From positions 2,852,001 to 2,916,000 of the forward strand of contig NZ_JAUSZI010000002.1 in the NCBI RefSeq assembly GCF_030817415.1: a stretch of 64,000 nucleotides of DNA, given 5' to 3'. Under the pieces are notes generated by a model. That model had not been told where the DNA came from, searched no databases, and saw nothing but the letters and a program-made list of their open reading frames with translations. The DNA comes from Streptomyces umbrinus (GTDB lineage: Bacteria > Actinomycetota > Actinomycetes > Streptomycetales > Streptomycetaceae). A program made the position numbers and the translations under genes. Below, piece after piece: positions 38,101 to 50,106 of this stretch. Every line of letters starts with the position of its first letter. Positions within the stretch are counted from its first letter, which is position 1.

Positions 38101-41100
38101 GACGAACTCGTCGCCGTCCGGCAGGAAGGCCGACCAGTCGCAGGTGCCGCCGTGCACATGGAGCTCGGTGAGCGCGCCGACGGCGGTCCCGGTCTCCTCG
38201 CGGCCGCGCCGCAGGGCCGCCGCCACCACGCCGGGGTTGTCGTCCGTGCGGCTGTCCGCGGCCATCGCGGCGAGCACGGCGTCCGGCCCGAGTTCCAGGA
38301 ACCGGGTCACGCCCGCCGCCTCGAGGGTGCGGATGCCGTCGGCGAACCGGACGGCTTCGCGCAGCTGCGTCACCCAGTACTCGGCCGTGCACAGCTGCTC
38401 GGGCGTGGCGGTCTCACCGGTGACGTCGGAGACCACGGGAATCGTCGGCGGTGACATCGGAGTGTCCCGGACGACCGCGGCGAAGTCCTCCAGCATCGCG
38501 TCCATGTGAGGTGAGTGAAACGCATGGCTGACCCGCAAATACCGAGTCTTCTGGCCGAGACCCGCGAAATGTTCGACCACGCGTTCGACTTCGCTCGTAT
38601 CGCCGGAGACCACGGTGGCCCGCGGCCCGTTGACCGCCGCCACGGCGATCCGGTCCGTACGGTCCGCGAGCAGCGGCCGCACCTCGGCCTCGGCGACGGC
38701 GAGGGCGGCCATCGCGCCACCGGCCGGCACCTGCCCCATCAGCCGGCCGCGGGCCACGACCAGGCGGCACGCGTCGGGCAGGGTGAAGACACCGGCGAGG
38801 TGAGCGGCGGTCAGTTCCCCGATGGAGTGCCCGATCAGGTGGTCGGGCGTGAGGCCCCAGGAGGTGAAGAGCCGGAACAGCGCGACCTCGACGGCGAACA
38901 GCGCCGGCTGGGTGTACTCCGTACGATCCAGCAGATCCGCCTCCGGGCTGCCCTGCGCGGCGAACACGATCTCACGCAGCGGCCTGGGCAGGTACAGGTC
39001 CGCATGGGCACAGACCTCGTCGAAGGCACCGGCGTAGACCGGGAACGTCTCGTACAACTCACGTCCCATGCCGGGACGTTGGGCGCCCTGCCCCGAGAAC
39101 AGGAACGCGGTCCTGCCGCCGCTCGCGGTGCCCGCGGCCGACGGTGCGCCGGTGCGTCCGTCCAGCCAGTCGGTGAGCCGGTCGCGCAGCGCGTCGCGGT
39201 CGGTGCCCCAGCACACCAGACGGTGTTCGAAGCGGGAGCGCGCCGCGAGGCCGCGGCCGATCGCCGCCGCGTCGTGGCCGGGCTCCGCGTCGAGGGCCCC
39301 GAGCAGATTGCGGACCTGTTCGGTCAGTGCGGCGGGCGTACGGGCGGACAGTGTCCACGGCAGCAGTTCCGGTGCGGCTCCGTCCGTCGTCGCCGGGGCG
39401 CCGGACGGGAGCGCCGGTGCGGCCGCCGGGCCCTCTTCGACGATCAGGTGAACGTTCGTGCCGCTGATGCCGAACGAGGACACCGCGGCGCGGCGCGGCC
39501 CGTGGTCGTCCGGCCAGGCACGCTCGTCGGCGAGGAGCCGCACGGTTCCGGCCGACCAGTCGACGTGCTCGGTGGGCCGGTCGATGTGCAGGGTGCGCGG
39601 CATGGCGCCGTGCCGCATCGCCAGTACGGTCTTGATGACACCGGCGATACCGGAGGCGGCCTGGGTGTGGCCGATGTTCGACTTCACCGAGCCCAGCCAC
39701 AACGGCCGGTCGGCGGGCCGGTCCTGACCGTAGGTGGCGAGCAGCGCCTCCGCCTCGATGGGGTCGCCGAGCGCGGTACCGGTGCCGTGCGCCTCCGCCA
39801 GGTCCACGTCGGCGGCGTCGAGCCCCGCGTTGGCCAACGCCTGGCGGATCACCCGCTGTTGGGCGCGTCCGCTGGGTGCGGTCATTCCGTTGGAGGCCCC
39901 GTCCTGATTCATCGCGCTGCCGCGGACGACGGCGAGCACGCGGTGCCCGTTACGCCGGGCGTCCGACAGACGCTCCACGAGGATCATGCCGGCGCCCTCG
40001 GCCCAGCCCGCCCCGTCGGCCTCTGCGGAGAACGCCTTGCACCGGCCGTCCGTGGAGAGCGCGCCCTGCCGGCTGAACTCGATGAACGTGTACAGCGTCG
40101 AGAGCAGGGTCACGCCGCCCGCGAGCGCCATCGTGCACTCGCCCGAGCGCACCGACTGGGCGGCCAGGTGCAGGGCGACCAGCGAGGACGAGCAGGCCGT
40201 GTCCACGGTGACGGCGGGGCCCTCGAGCCCGAAGGTGTATGCGACCCGGCCCGAGGCCACGCTGGCCGCGCTGCCGGTGGCGAGCTGGCCCTCGAACTCG
40301 CCCACCGAGGCGGCGGCCCGCGGTCCGTAGTCGGTCTGGTTCGCCCCGACGAATACCCCGACCGGGCTGCCCTTCAGCGTCGCCGGGTCGATCCCTGCCC
40401 GCTCGAACGCCTCCCAGGAGGTCTCCAGGAGCAGCCGGTGCTGCGGGTCGATGGCCGGTGTCGCGCGCGGCGAGATGCCGAAGAACATCGGGTCGAACGC
40501 GCCGACTTCGTCCAGGAATCCGCCGCCACGTGTGTAGTGCGTGCCCGGGTGGTCGGGGTCCGGGTGGTAGCTGCCCTCCAGGTCCCAGCCGCGGTCGGTG
40601 GGGAAGCCGGCGACCGCGTCGCGGCCCTCGGCCAGCAGCTCCCAGAACTCCTCCGGCGTGCTCACGCCGCCTGGGAAGCGGCAGCTCATCGCGACGATCG
40701 CCACCGGGTCGTCGTCCACCGCGCCGCCCCGAGCGGCGGCCGCAGCCGACTCGCGCGTGGGCAGCTGCGGCGACACGGTCTTCTCGCCGTCCGTGCCGAA
40801 CAGTTCGGAGAACAGGTGCCGGGACAGCTGGTGCGCGGTGTTGTGGTCGAAGACCACGGTGACCGGCAGCCGCAGGCCGGTGACCGTGTTGAGCCGGTTG
40901 CGCAGTTCGACGGCCGTCAGCGAGTCGAAGCCCAGGTCGCGCAGGGCCCGGTCGGCGTCGAACCCGTCCGGCCCCGGCAGGCCGAGGACCGCCGCCGCAT
41001 GGCTGCGGACCAGTTCGAGGAGCGCCTGCTGCCGCTCGGCCGGGGAACGCCCCGCGAGTCCGGCCGCGAAGCCGCCGTCGTCCTGCGGCTCGTCGGACCG

Positions 41101-44100
41101 CGCCGGCGCCGTCTCCCGGGCCTCCGGGAACTGTTCGAGCACCCGCCCGGCGCGGCCCGCCGTGCATGACGGACCGAACACCCGCCAGTCGACATCGGCG
41201 ACGGCGAGGTAGCCGAGATCGTGGTCAAGTGCCTGCTGCAGCCCGGAGATCGCCGTCTCCGGGGCCATCGCGGCCACTCCGTCGCGGCGCAGCGACGCGC
41301 CCACCTCACCAGTGGCGAGCCCGACCCGGGCCCAGGCGCCCCAGGCCAGTGACGTGGCCGGGAGTCCCGCGGCGCGGCGGGCCGACGCCAGCGCGTCCAG
41401 GTAGGCGTTGGCCGCCGCGTAACTGCCTTGTCCGGGCAGGCCGAGCGTGCCGGCCAGCGAGGAGAACAGGATGAACGCGTCGAGGCCGAGGTCCTTGGTC
41501 AGCTCGTGCAGATGGTGTGCGGCGACCACCTTGGGGCGCAGCACCGTCCTGGCCCGCTCCGGGCCGAGCGCGTCGAGGAGGCAGTCGTCGAGGACGGCCG
41601 CCGCGTGCACGACCGCGGTCAGCGGGTGCTCGGGGTCGATGCCGTCGAGCAGTTTCTGCAGCGCCGTACGGTCCGCCACGTCGCACGCCGCGATGGTGAC
41701 GCGGGCACCGAGCCCGGTCAGACGCTGCGTCAACTCCGTGGCACCCGGGGCCTGTTCGCCGCGCCTGCTGGTAAGCAGCAGGTGCCGGGCGCCGTTCGCC
41801 GCGAGCCAGGCGGCGACCTCCGCGCCGATGCCGCCCGTGCCGCCGGTGACCAGAACGGTGCCGGAGGGGCGCCAGTTCCGTACCGGGGTGGCGGCCAGCG
41901 GCTTGCGAGCCAGCCGGCGTGCGTAGAGCCCGCCCGCCCGTACCGCCACCTGGTCCTCGCCGTCGGGAGCGCCGAGCCCGCGCACCAGCCACTCGCCCGC
42001 CCGCTTGTCCGCGTCGGCCGGCAGGTCGACCAGACCGCCGAACCGCTGCGGGTACTCCAGGGCGGCGATCCTGCCCAGCCCCCACAGCAGGGCCTGCTCC
42101 GGCACGGGCGGCCGGTCGGAGCGTCCGATGCCGACCGCGCCCTGGGTGGCGATCCACAGCGGCGCCGTGATCCCGGCGTCACCGAGCGCCTGGACGACCA
42201 GCACCGCCCGGTCCAGGTCCTGCTGTTCCGGGGCGGTCCCGTCGCGGTCCGCCCGGTCGCCGAGCGCGAGCAGGGACAGGACGCCGGTGGCCTCCGCTCC
42301 GACGTCGCGCAGCCGCGCGGTCAGTTCGGCCCGGTCGCCCTCCACGATCTCGAGCACGCTCACGTCGGCGCCGGACGCCGCGAGGGCCTGCCGGGCCCGC
42401 TCCTGCCACGCGTGCCCGCCGGCCGGGGCCAGCAGCAGCCAGCGGGAGCCGTCGATCCGCGGCGTCACGCCGTGGGTGAGGGGCTGCCACTGGATGTCGT
42501 AGCGCCACGAGTCCAGTGCGGAGTCCTGGCGCCGCCGGCGTCGCCAGTCGGCGAGCACGGGGAGCATCGACTCCAGCCCGGCGGGGTCCTCGACCCCGAG
42601 CGTGCCCGCGACCGCCTCAGGGTCATCGCTCTCGACGGCCGCCCAGAAGTCGGCGTCGACCGGGTCCTGCGCGTTCGGGCCGGAGCCCGTCTGCTCCTGC
42701 TCCTGCAGCCAGTAGTGGGTGCGTTGGAAGGCATAGGTGGGCAGGTCGACCAGGGCGGGACGCGTCGCCGGGAAGGCCTTCGTCCAGTCGACCTCGACAC
42801 CACGCACCCACAACTGCGCAGCACTGCCCAGGAACCGCTCCAGACCACCATCAGCACGACGCACAGAACCAGTGACAACGCACTCACCGGCCACCTCCTC
42901 GACCGCGGCCGTCAGCACCGGATGCGAGGACACCTCCACAAACACGCCGTAACCGTCGGCGGCGAGCCTCTCCACCGCCTCCGCGAACCGCACCCGCGAA
43001 CGCAGATTCGTAAACCAATAGCCGCCGTCCATCACCGAGCCGTCGACGAACTCACCCGTCACCGTCGACAACAGCGGAATATCACCCGCCCGCGGAACAA
43101 CGCCCGCCAACTCGGTGGCCAGCTCAAGCCGAAGCACCTCCATGGCCGGGGAGTGCGAGGCATAGTCCACCGCGATCCGCCGCGCCCGGATCTCCAGCCG
43201 GCCGCACTCGGCCACCACCTCGTCCAGCGCCGCGGCCTCACCCGAGATCACCACCTGCGAAGGCCCGTTGACGGCCGCGACCGACACCCGGTCCGCCCAG
43301 GTTGTCAGCACCTCCTCCACCCGCTCGACAGCCGCCGCGACCGAGGCCATCCCGCCCCGCCCGGCCACCGCCGCAATCGCCCTGCTACGCAGGCACACGA
43401 CACGGACGGCATCCTCCAACGACAGCACACCCGCCACATACGCGGCAGCGATCTCGCCCTGCGAATGCCCCACCACAGCGGCCGGCTCAACCCCGTACGA
43501 CCGCCACAGCGCGGCCAGCGCCACCATCACCACAAATGATGCGGGCTGCACCACATCCACCCGCTCCAACGACGGTGCGTCCGCACCGCCACGCAGCACA
43601 TCGGTGACCGACCAGTCCACCAGAGACGCCATCACCGCCTCACACTCCGCGACCACACCCGCGAACACCGGTGACGCATCCAGGAGCTGGGCACCCATGG
43701 CCGCCCACTGCGCACCCTGACCCGGAAACACGAACACCGTCCGCCCGACCGGACCCGCAACCCCCGACACCACCTGCCCCGACGGCTCACCCACCGCCAA
43801 AGCCGCCAACCCCGCCCCGTACGACCCCGTCACCACCGCCCGATGCTCAAACCGCGCACGCGCCGTCGCCAACGACCACCCCACACCCACCACATCAGCC
43901 TCGTCGGTCAACCGCCCCAGCACAGAGGCCTGACCCCGCAAAGCAGCACCACTACGCCCGGACAGGATCCACGGCACCACCGACGACGACTCGACCGCCG
44001 CCGCTCCGGAGGCCTCTCCGGGAGCCGCCTCAGGCCCCTCCTCGGGAGCCTCCTCGGGAGCCTCTTCCAGGATCACGTGCGCGTTCGTCCCACTGATCCC

Positions 44101-47100
44101 GAACGCCGACACACCCGCCCGGCGTGGACGATCCCCCTCACGCGACCACGGGCGCGCCTCGGACAACAGCTCCACCGCACCCGCATCCCAGTCCACATGC
44201 GAAGAAGGCATGCCCACATGCAGCGACTTCGGCATCAGCCCATGCCGCATCGCCAGCACCATCTTCATCACACCCGCCACACCGGCGGCGAGCTGGGTGT
44301 GCCCGATGTTCGACTTCACCGAGCCCAGCCACAACGGAAGGCCCTCAGGCCGGTTCTGGCCATACGTCGCCAACAGCGCCTGCGCCTCGATCGGGTCCCC
44401 GAGCATCGTGCCCGTGCCATGCGCCTCCACGACATCCACCTCGGCAGAGGTCATCCCGGCATTCGCCAACGCCTGCCGGATCACCCGTTGCTGGGCCGGA
44501 CCACTGGGCGCGGTGAGGCCGTTGGACGCACCGTCCTGATTCACGGCGGAGCCGCGGACAACGGCCAGTACGTGGTGCCCGTTACGCCGGGCGTCCGACA
44601 GACGCTCCAGGAGCAGAACGCCAACGCCCTCCGCGAGGCCCATGCCGTCCGCGTCGTCGGAGAACGCCTTGCTCCGGCCGTCCTCCGCAAGGGCACGCTG
44701 CCGGCTGAAGCCGACGAAACCCGTGGGCTCCGCGGCGATCGTGGCGCCTCCGGTGAGCGCGAGCGAGCACTCGCCCGACCGGAGCGACTGCGCGGCCAGG
44801 TGCAGGGCCACCAGGGCGGAGGAGCATCCGGTGTCCACGCTGACCGCGGGACCCTCGAGGCCCAGCGTGTACGAGATGCGTCCGGAGGCGATGTTGGTGA
44901 CCGTCCCGGTGATCAGGTGTCCTTCCACCCCGTCCGGAACCTGCCGCAGATTCGCGCCGTACCCGTCGGCTCCGACGCCGAGGAAAACCCCGCAGTCGCT
45001 GCCGCGCAGGCTGTGCGGGTCGATCCGGCCGTGCTCGATCGCCTCCCACGACGTCTCCAGGAGCAGCCGCTGCTGCGGATCCATCGCGATGGCTTCGCGC
45101 GGCGAGATCCCGAAGAACCCGGCGTCGAAGTGGCCCGCGTCCCGGACGAATCCGCCGGTACGGGCATACGTGCGTCCCGCTTCGTCCGGATCCGGGCTGT
45201 AGAGCGCCGCGAGGTCCCACCCCCGGTCTCCGGGGAAGGCGGTGACGGCGTCGCCGCCGTCCGCGAGCAGCCTCCACAGGTCATCCGGACCGCTGATCCC
45301 GCCTGGGAGACGGCACCCCATACCGATGATCGCGATCGCGTCGTCGTCGGTCATGGGGACGACGGTCGCGGCGGGCGAGACCCCGGCATCCGTCTGTTCC
45401 TCTTCGCCGAGCAGAGCCGTGTGCAGATGCCGTACGAGACGGTCGATGTCGGGGTGGTCGAAGACGAGGGTGGTGGGAAGCTTCAGACCGGTGGCGGTGC
45501 GCAGCGAGTTGCGCAGGTCGACCGCGAGCAGCGAGTCGAAGCCGAGGTCACGGAACGACCGTGCGCTCTCCAGAGCATCCGAAGAGGCGTGCCCGAGCAC
45601 ATGCGAGACGTGCGTGCGCACCAGATCGCGCAGGAAGAACTCTTGCTCGTCGGCGGCCAGCGGACGCAGCCGCTCCAGCAGCGGATTCTCCTCGGCCGCC
45701 GACGCTTCGACATCCGCCAGGGCGGCCTTGACCTCGGGGATCTCGTCGAGCAGCGGGCGTCGGCGCGCGGCGGTGAAGACGCGGCTGAAGTCCGCCCAGT
45801 CGACGTCGCCGATGACGATGAACTCCTCGTCGTCGGCCATCGCCTGCCGCAGTCCGGCCATCGCGGTCCGCGGGTCCATGAATCGCATGCCGTACCAGTT
45901 CAGGGAGTTCGACTCGGCCGCGGCCTCGCCCATGCCGTCGTCGGCGGACCACAGACCCCAGTAGATCGTCGTCCCGGTGCGGCCACGGGCGCGCCGGTTC
46001 CGGGTGACCGAGTCGAGATAGGCGTTACCCGCCGAGTACGAGCCGTGGTCGCCCGCGCCCCACAGCCCGGCCACCGACGAATAGAGCAGGAACGCGTCCA
46101 GGTCGTCGCGGTCGAAGAGCCGGTCGAGGTTGGCCGTGCCGACCAGCTTGGCCGCCGCGCCATCCTCGAACTCCGCGAGTTCCACCTGTTGGAGCGAGGC
46201 GAACCGGCTCACCCCCGCGCAGTGCACCACGGTCCTGATCGGCGACGCCCCGTCGGCTTCCACTTCCCGGACGAGCCTCGCCAGCGCCTCGTAGTCACAG
46301 ACGTCGGCTGCGGCGACCGTCACCCGGGGGCCCAACGCCCGCAATTCGTCGGCGAGTTCACCGGCGCCGGGTGCGTCAGGGCCGCTCCGGGAGACAAGGA
46401 CGAGATGCTCAACGCCGCACGTCGCGAGCCAGCGCGCCGTGTGCGCGGCAAGGCCGCCAGTGCCGCCGGTGATCAGGGCCGCGCCACTCGTCCGGAAGGA
46501 CGCTCCGGAAGTATCCCGCCGCGGATCGCGCCGCAGTCGGCGCAGGAGCACCTCACCGGAACGGATCGCAACCTGGTCCTCGTGGTCGTCGGCGCTCAGG
46601 GCGTCGGCCAGCAGGCCGATGTCGCGGGCCGTCAGCTCCTCCGGCAGATCGATCACGCCGCCCCACGACTGCGGATGTTCCAGGCCGAAGACCAGGCCCA
46701 GGCCCCACGTGCTGCTCTGCTCCGGGTGGCTCACGCGGTCCGCACGGCCCGCCGAGACCGCGTCCCTGGTGCACAGCCACAGCGGAACCGGCTCCTCCCG
46801 CTCCACCACGGCCTGCATCAGCAGGAGGTTCAGCGCGAGCCCTGCGGTCAGCCCGGGACGTTCGGGGTGCGCCTGCTCGTTCAGCGCGAGCAGCGACAGC
46901 ACACCGGCCGCACCTGCGTGCGCGGCCAGCGTCTCCCCGATCTGACGTCGGTCGTGCCCGGCGTCGAGCACCACGTGTGTGACGTCGGCGCCACGCTCGC
47001 GGAGACCGTCGGCGACCAGCGCGACGGTGTCACCGTCCTGCTGGGACGCCGAGCTCACCACGACCCAACTGCCGGACAACCGCACATCCGTGCGAGGCGT

Positions 47101-50100
47101 GCGCGGTAGCCATGCGATGTTGTAACGCCACGTGTCCAGCACCGAATGGGCGGCCCGACGCTCGCGCCAGCCGTCGAGCGCGGGCAGCACAACGCTCAAC
47201 GGCGCGTCCTCCGCGAGGCCCAGCTCGTCGGCGAGCGCACCGATGTCGCCCCCGCGAACGGCCGCCCAGAAGTCGGCGTCGACCGGGTCCTGCGCGTTCG
47301 GGCCGGAGCCCGTCTGCTCCTGCTCCTGCTCCTGCAGCCAGTAGTGGGTGCGTTGGAAGGCATAGGTGGGCAGGTCGACCAGGGCGGGACGCGTCGCCGG
47401 GAAGGCCTTCGTCCAGTCGACCTCGACACCACGCACCCACAACTGCGCAGCACTGCCCAGGAACCGCTCCAGACCACCATCAGCACGACGCACAGAACCA
47501 GTGACAACGCACTCACCGGCCACCTCCTCGACCGCGGCCGTCAGCACCGGATGCGAGGACACCTCCACAAACACGCCGTAACCGTCGGCGGCGAGCCTCT
47601 CCACCGCCTCCGCGAACCGCACCCGCGAACGCAGATTCGTAAACCAATAGCCGCCGTCCATCACCGAGCCGTCGACGAACTCACCCGTCACCGTCGACAA
47701 CAGCGGAATATCACCCGCCCGCGGAACAACGCCCGCCAGAGCATCGGCCAGGCCGACCTGCAGGACATCCATCGACGCCGAATGCGAGGCGTAGTCCACG
47801 GCGATTCGCCGCGCCCGCAGCCCCAACTCCTGGCATCTCGCGACCACTTCCTCGACCCCGGCCACCTCACCGGAGACAACCACCTGCGAAGGCCCGTTCA
47901 CCGCCGCGACCGACACCCGCCCACCCCACGGAGCGAGAACCTCCTCGACCTGAGCGGCACCGGCACCGACCGAGGCCATCGTGCCCGCCCCACTGGCCGA
48001 CTCCGCGATCGCCTTACTGCGCAGGCACACCACCCGCAGCGCATCCTCCAGAGACAGCACCCCCGCCACACAGGCCGCGGCGATCTCCCCCTGCGAATGC
48101 CCCACCACCGCCGCCGGCTCAACCCCGTACGAACGCCACAACGCCGCCAACGCCACCATCACCACAAATGATGCGGGCTGCACCACATCCACCCGCTCCA
48201 ACGACGGCGCGTCCGCACTACCCCGCAGCACATCAGTAACCGACCAGTCCACCAGCCCCGCCATCACCGCCTCACACTCCGCGACCACACCCGCGAACAC
48301 CGGTGATTCATCGAGGAGCTGGGCACCCATGGCCGCCCACTGCGCACCCTGCCCCGGAAATACGAAGACCGTCCGCCCCACCGGACCCGCAACCCCCGAC
48401 ACGACCTGCCCCGCGGGCTCACCCCCCGCCAAAGCCGCCAGCCCGGCCGCATACGACCCCGTGACCACCGCCCGATGCTCGAACCGCGCACGCGCCGTCG
48501 CCAACGACCACCCCACACCCACCACATCAGCCGTATCCACCACAGAGCCCAACGCGCCGGCCTGACCCCGCAGGACCTCGGCACTCCGCCCCGACAACAC
48601 CCACGGCACCACCGACGACGACTCGACCGCCGCCGCTCCGGAGGCCTCTCCGGGAGCCGCCTCAGGCCCCTCCTCGGGAGCCTCCTCGGGAGCCTCCTCG
48701 GGAGCCTCCTCGGGAGCCTCTTCCAGGATCACGTGCGCGTTCGTCCCACTGATCCCGAACGCCGACACACCCGCACGGCGTGGACGACCCTCCTCACGCG
48801 ACCACGGGCGCGCCTCGGACAACAGCTCCACCGCACCCGCATCCCAGTCCACATGCGAAGAAGGCATGCCCACATGCAGCGACTTCGGCATCAGCCCATG
48901 CCGCATCGCCAGCACCATCTTCATCACACCCGCCACACCGGCGGCGGCCTGGGTGTGCCCGATGTTCGACTTCACCGAGCCCAGCCACAGCGGACGGCCC
49001 TCAGGCCGGTTCTGGCCATACGTCGCCAACAGCGCCTGCGCCTCGATCGGGTCCCCGAGCGTCGTACCCGTGCCATGCGCCTCCACGACATCCACCTCGG
49101 CCGCCGATACACCCGAGCTCGCCAACGCCTGCCGGATCACCCGCTGCTGGGCCCGACCACTGGGCGCGGTGAGACCGTTGGACGCACCGTCCTGATTCAC
49201 GGCGGAGCCGCGGACAACGGCCAGTACGTGGTGCCCGTTACGCCGGGCGTCCGACAGACGCTCCAGGAGCAGAACGCCAACGCCCTCGCCCCAGCCGGTC
49301 CCGTCGGCGTCGTCGGAGAACGCCTTGACCCGGCCGTCCACGGCGAGCCCGGACTGCCTGCTGAACTCGGTGAAGTTGAGCGGATGGCCCATCACGGCGG
49401 CGGCGCCCGCCAGCGCGAGGGAGCAGTCCTCGTCGCGCAGCGCCTGGATGGCCAGGTGCAGGGCCACCAGGCCCGAAGAGCACCCCGTGTCGATGGTGAC
49501 GGCGGGCCCCTCCAGGCCCAGGGTGTAGGCGATCCGCCCGGACATCAGGGAGTCGTGGCCGCCGGTCAGCAGATGGCCCTCGACGCCCTCGGGCGTCGCC
49601 CGTACATCGGCGCCGTAGCCCGCGTTGCTCGCACCGACGAACACGCCCGCGCGTTCGCCGGTCAGGCTCTCAGGGTTTATCCCGGCCCGCTCGATCGCCT
49701 CCCACGACGTCTCCAGGAGCAGCCGCTGCTGCGGGTCCATGGCGAGCGCCTCACGCGGCGAGATCCCGAAGAACCCGGCGTCGAACTCGGCGGCACGGGC
49801 CAGGAACGCCCCGCGCCGGGTGTAGCTGGTGCCGGGGTGGTCGGGGTCGGGGTGGTACAGGCCGTCCAGGTCCCAGCCGCGGCCGTCGGGCATCTCGCCG
49901 ACGACGTCGGCGGCGGCCTCGATCAACTCCCAGTACTGCTCCGGGGTGTCGGCGCCGCCGGGGAAGCGGCAGCTCATCGCGACGATCGCGATGGGCTCGG
50001 TCCGCTTGTCCTCCAGCTCCCGGACCCTCTTACGGGTGGTCCGCAGCTCGGCGGTGAGTCGGTTCAGGTACTCCCGCAGCCGCTGTTCGGTCGCGTCACC

Positions 50101-50106
50101 GCTCAT
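35188..50106 (-). CDS. Type I modular PKS, three modules: (KS-AT-KR-ACP)x2, KS-AT-DH-KR-ACP
   Basis: 4972-residue polyketide synthase. Residues 1-35 form a docking coiled coil. Module 1: KS Cys near 209 (DTGCSSG, not the usual CSSS), AT with GHSQG and YASH (methylmalonyl), KR near 1210 without LDD but with Trp in SSVAGLWG (A-type), ACP near 1525. Module 2: KS Cys near 1760, methylmalonyl AT (YASH near 2317), KR with VLDD (B-type), ACP near 3061. Module 3: KS Cys near 3306 (DTACSSS), AT with GHSIG and HAFH (malonyl), DH with [10 protein letters not shown] and [11 protein letters not shown] with VVDDG, ACP near 4844 (MGFDS). No ER or TE; the last about 80 residues are a C-terminal docking region. 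Its ATG overlaps the stop of the upstream PKS (ATGA), so it follows that protein in the chain. Modules 1 and 2 share long, nearly identical DNA. Confidence 0.96.
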   Translation of the reverse strand: MSGDATEQRLREYLNRLTAELRTTRKRVRELEDKRTEPIAIVAMSCRFPGGADTPEQYWELIEAAADVVGEMPDGRGWDLDGLYHPDPDHPGTSYTRRGAFLARAAEFDAGFFGISPREALAMDPQQRLLLETSWEAIERAGINPESLTGERAGVFVGASNAGYGADVRATPEGVEGHLLTGGHDSLMSGRIAYTLGLEGPAVTIDTGCSSGLVALHLAIQALRDEDCSLALAGAAAVMGHPLNFTEFSRQSGLAVDGRVKAFSDDADGTGWGEGVGVLLLERLSDARRNGHHVLAVVRGSAVNQDGASNGLTAPSGRAQQRVIRQALASSGVSAAEVDVVEAHGTGTTLGDPIEAQALLATYGQNRPEGRPLWLGSVKSNIGHTQAAAGVAGVMKMVLAMRHGLMPKSLHVGMPSSHVDWDAGAVELLSEARPWSREEGRPRRAGVSAFGISGTNAHVILEEAPEEAPEEAPEEAPEEGPEAAPGEASGAAAVESSSVVPWVLSGRSAEVLRGQAGALGSVVDTADVVGVGWSLATARARFEHRAVVTGSYAAGLAALAGGEPAGQVVSGVAGPVGRTVFVFPGQGAQWAAMGAQLLDESPVFAGVVAECEAVMAGLVDWSVTDVLRGSADAPSLERVDVVQPASFVVMVALAALWRSYGVEPAAVVGHSQGEIAAACVAGVLSLEDALRVVCLRSKAIAESASGAGTMASVGAGAAQVEEVLAPWGGRVSVAAVNGPSQVVVSGEVAGVEEVVARCQELGLRARRIAVDYASHSASMDVLQVGLADALAGVVPRAGDIPLLSTVTGEFVDGSVMDGGYWFTNLRSRVRFAEAVERLAADGYGVFVEVSSHPVLTAAVEEVAGECVVTGSVRRADGGLERFLGSAAQLWVRGVEVDWTKAFPATRPALVDLPTYAFQRTHYWLQEQEQEQTGSGPNAQDPVDADFWAAVRGGDIGALADELGLAEDAPLSVVLPALDGWRERRAAHSVLDTWRYNIAWLPRTPRTDVRLSGSWVVVSSASQQDGDTVALVADGLRERGADVTHVVLDAGHDRRQIGETLAAHAGAAGVLSLLALNEQAHPERPGLTAGLALNLLLMQAVVEREEPVPLWLCTRDAVSAGRADRVSHPEQSSTWGLGLVFGLEHPQSWGGVIDLPEELTARDIGLLADALSADDHEDQVAIRSGEVLLRRLRRDPRRDTSGASFRTSGAALITGGTGGLAAHTARWLATCGVEHLVLVSRSGPDAPGAGELADELRALGPRVTVAAADVCDYEALARLVREVEADGASPIRTVVHCAGVSRFASLQQVELAEFEDGAAAKLVGTANLDRLFDRDDLDAFLLYSSVAGLWGAGDHGSYSAGNAYLDSVTRNRRARGRTGTTIYWGLWSADDGMGEAAAESNSLNWYGMRFMDPRTAMAGLRQAMADDEEFIVIGDVDWADFSRVFTAARRRPLLDEIPEVKAALADVEASAAEENPLLERLRPLAADEQEFFLRDLVRTHVSHVLGHASSDALESARSFRDLGFDSLLAVDLRNSLRTATGLKLPTTLVFDHPDIDRLVRHLHTALLGEEEQTDAGVSPAATVVPMTDDDAIAIIGMGCRLPGGISGPDDLWRLLADGGDAVTAFPGDRGWDLAALYSPDPDEAGRTYARTGGFVRDAGHFDAGFFGISPREAIAMDPQQRLLLETSWEAIEHGRIDPHSLRGSDCGVFLGVGADGYGANLRQVPDGVEGHLITGTVTNIASGRISYTLGLEGPAVSVDTGCSSALVALHLAAQSLRSGECSLALTGGATIAAEPTGFVGFSRQRALAEDGRSKAFSDDADGMGLAEGVGVLLLERLSDARRNGHHVLAVVRGSAVNQDGASNGLTAPSGPAQQRVIRQALANAGMTSAEVDVVEAHGTGTMLGDPIEAQALLATYGQNRPEGLPLWLGSVKSNIGHTQLAAGVAGVMKMVLAMRHGLMPKSLHVGMPSSHVDWDAGAVELLSEARPWSREGDRPRRAGVSAFGISGTNAHVILEEAPEEAPEEGPEAAPGEASGAAAVESSSVVPWILSGRSGAALRGQASVLGRLTDEADVVGVGWSLATARARFEHRAVVTGSYGAGLAALAVGEPSGQVVSGVAGPVGRTVFVFPGQGAQWAAMGAQLLDASPVFAGVVAECEAVMASLVDWSVTDVLRGGADAPSLERVDVVQPASFVVMVALAALWRSYGVEPAAVVGHSQGEIAAAYVAGVLSLEDAVRVVCLRSRAIAAVAGRGGMASVAAAVERVEEVLTTWADRVSVAAVNGPSQVVISGEAAALDEVVAECGRLEIRARRIAVDYASHSPAMEVLRLELATELAGVVPRAGDIPLLSTVTGEFVDGSVMDGGYWFTNLRSRVRFAEAVERLAADGYGVFVEVSSHPVLTAAVEEVAGECVVTGSVRRADGGLERFLGSAAQLWVRGVEVDWTKAFPATRPALVDLPTYAFQRTHYWLQEQEQTGSGPNAQDPVDADFWAAVESDDPEAVAGTLGVEDPAGLESMLPVLADWRRRRRQDSALDSWRYDIQWQPLTHGVTPRIDGSRWLLLAPAGGHAWQERARQALAASGADVSVLEIVEGDRAELTARLRDVGAEATGVLSLLALGDRADRDGTAPEQQDLDRAVLVVQALGDAGITAPLWIATQGAVGIGRSDRPPVPEQALLWGLGRIAALEYPQRFGGLVDLPADADKRAGEWLVRGLGAPDGEDQVAVRAGGLYARRLARKPLAATPVRNWRPSGTVLVTGGTGGIGAEVAAWLAANGARHLLLTSRRGEQAPGATELTQRLTGLGARVTIAACDVADRTALQKLLDGIDPEHPLTAVVHAAAVLDDCLLDALGPERARTVLRPKVVAAHHLHELTKDLGLDAFILFSSLAGTLGLPGQGSYAAANAYLDALASARRAAGLPATSLAWGAWARVGLATGEVGASLRRDGVAAMAPETAISGLQQALDHDLGYLAVADVDWRVFGPSCTAGRAGRVLEQFPEARETAPARSDEPQDDGGFAAGLAGRSPAERQQALLELVRSHAAAVLGLPGPDGFDADRALRDLGFDSLTAVELRNRLNTVTGLRLPVTVVFDHNTAHQLSRHLFSELFGTDGEKTVSPQLPTRESAAAAARGGAVDDDPVAIVAMSCRFPGGVSTPEEFWELLAEGRDAVAGFPTDRGWDLEGSYHPDPDHPGTHYTRGGGFLDEVGAFDPMFFGISPRATPAIDPQHRLLLETSWEAFERAGIDPATLKGSPVGVFVGANQTDYGPRAAASVGEFEGQLATGSAASVASGRVAYTFGLEGPAVTVDTACSSSLVALHLAAQSVRSGECTMALAGGVTLLSTLYTFIEFSRQGALSTDGRCKAFSAEADGAGWAEGAGMILVERLSDARRNGHRVLAVVRGSAMNQDGASNGMTAPSGRAQQRVIRQALANAGLDAADVDLAEAHGTGTALGDPIEAEALLATYGQDRPADRPLWLGSVKSNIGHTQAASGIAGVIKTVLAMRHGAMPRTLHIDRPTEHVDWSAGTVRLLADERAWPDDHGPRRAAVSSFGISGTNVHLIVEEGPAAAPALPSGAPATTDGAAPELLPWTLSARTPAALTEQVRNLLGALDAEPGHDAAAIGRGLAARSRFEHRLVCWGTDRDALRDRLTDWLDGRTGAPSAAGTASGGRTAFLFSGQGAQRPGMGRELYETFPVYAGAFDEVCAHADLYLPRPLREIVFAAQGSPEADLLDRTEYTQPALFAVEVALFRLFTSWGLTPDHLIGHSIGELTAAHLAGVFTLPDACRLVVARGRLMGQVPAGGAMAALAVAEAEVRPLLADRTDRIAVAAVNGPRATVVSGDTSEVERVVEHFAGLGQKTRYLRVSHAFHSPHMDAMLEDFAAVVRDTPMSPPTIPVVSDVTGETATPEQLCTAEYWVTQLREAVRFADGIRTLEAAGVTRFLELGPDAVLAAMAADSRTDDNPGVVAAALRRGREETGTAVGALTELHVHGGTCDWSAFLPDGDEFVDLPTYPFQRQTYWLDAPAPEGDVHAAGIDAPGHPLLGGAVQLAGGDGMLLTALLSSSRQPWLADHVIDGTVVLPGTAYLELAVQAGDQVGCGRVGELTLHAPLALPEHAAAQLQIRVGAADAAGARSLDVYARPDGAGDEAEWHKHATGTLLPDALPAEPPPAVWPPADAEPIDLDGLYSRLAANGSDYGPVFQGLTAAWRRGREVFAEVALPDTTDTAGFGLHPALLDAALQAVSVGTIGDAGVMPFSWQNVVLHTAGARQLRVRLADLAEHTVSVQVWDPAGTPVAYAESLAFRPRTAAEPRGPRVESLLRTEWTPVPAGTAPRNATWATIGAEAMPGTLAALSGAVTLHDHPTLHALAESGAAVPERVLAVAPSFAGEPAEAARTAAHWALELVQGWLADARFATSRLVLVTRDAVAADTDAGPADLPAATVHGLVRAAVTENPGRFALLDVDSESDADSGPGTGAHDPATGGALAAALAGDEPQLVLRDGTVRLARLARVPNGTAPTGWDPTGTTLITGGTGTLGRLLARHLVTEHGVRHLLLISRSGPAAAGADELRAELAAQGAEVTIEACDAADRTALQKLLDSLPAEHPLTGVVHAAGVVDDGVVTALTPQRVDGVLVPKVDAALNLHELTASAGLSDFVLFSSLASTLGGAGQASYAAGNAFLDALAGHRRAQGLSGLSLCWGPWAELSTMTGKLGDADFARFSRSGLVPMSTAEALALFDAARGRAEAVLVPVRTTLGAFEDGQPEQVPALLRGLVRGRVRPTAAVAGTQGARATGKAGETEAVPADRFGALAGPARKRALLDLVRREAAVVLAYPGPELVDVEAGFLDMGFDSLSAVELRNRLSKETGLGLPATVLFDYPAPVALAAHLYEIFPSDGERTLAPLLRQLGQLSESLPDLADDEVLRGRLETRLREALSQLTGSPGIPAQVPGPPAEDPAIADFDVASDDEIFRFLDELDT
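42635..43109. repeat. Long direct repeat, module 2 copy
   Basis: This 475 bp tract in the AT/post-AT part of module 2 appears identical to 47258-47738 in module 1, except for one 6 bp unit (TGCTCC) present in one fewer copy here. Divergence resumes abruptly on both sides. Long exact repeats between adjacent PKS modules indicate recent gene conversion or module duplication. Confidence 0.85.
47258..47738. repeat. Long direct repeat, module 1 copy
   Basis: 481 bp partner of 42635-43109, about 4.6 kb away in direct orientation. It carries one extra 6 bp TGCTCC unit, giving one more Gln-Glu pair in the AT-KR linker (QEQEQEQTG against QEQEQTG). Further strong but imperfect similarity between the modules covers roughly 43400-44590 and 48020-49260. 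Confidence 0.85.
48671..48718. repeat. 12 bp tandem repeat in the KS-AT linker
   Basis: Four copies of TCCTCGGGAGCC encode a Glu-Glu-Ala-Pro linker repeat after the module 1 KS. The equivalent linker in module 2 (44039-44062) has only two copies. The unit keeps the reading frame, so the copy number can change freely. Confidence 0.85.

Noticed and set aside
43843..47109. A 1088-codon rightward frame antisense to the trimodular PKS
   Set aside because: Antisense shadow rich in Arg/His/Pro, with no recognisable protein features.
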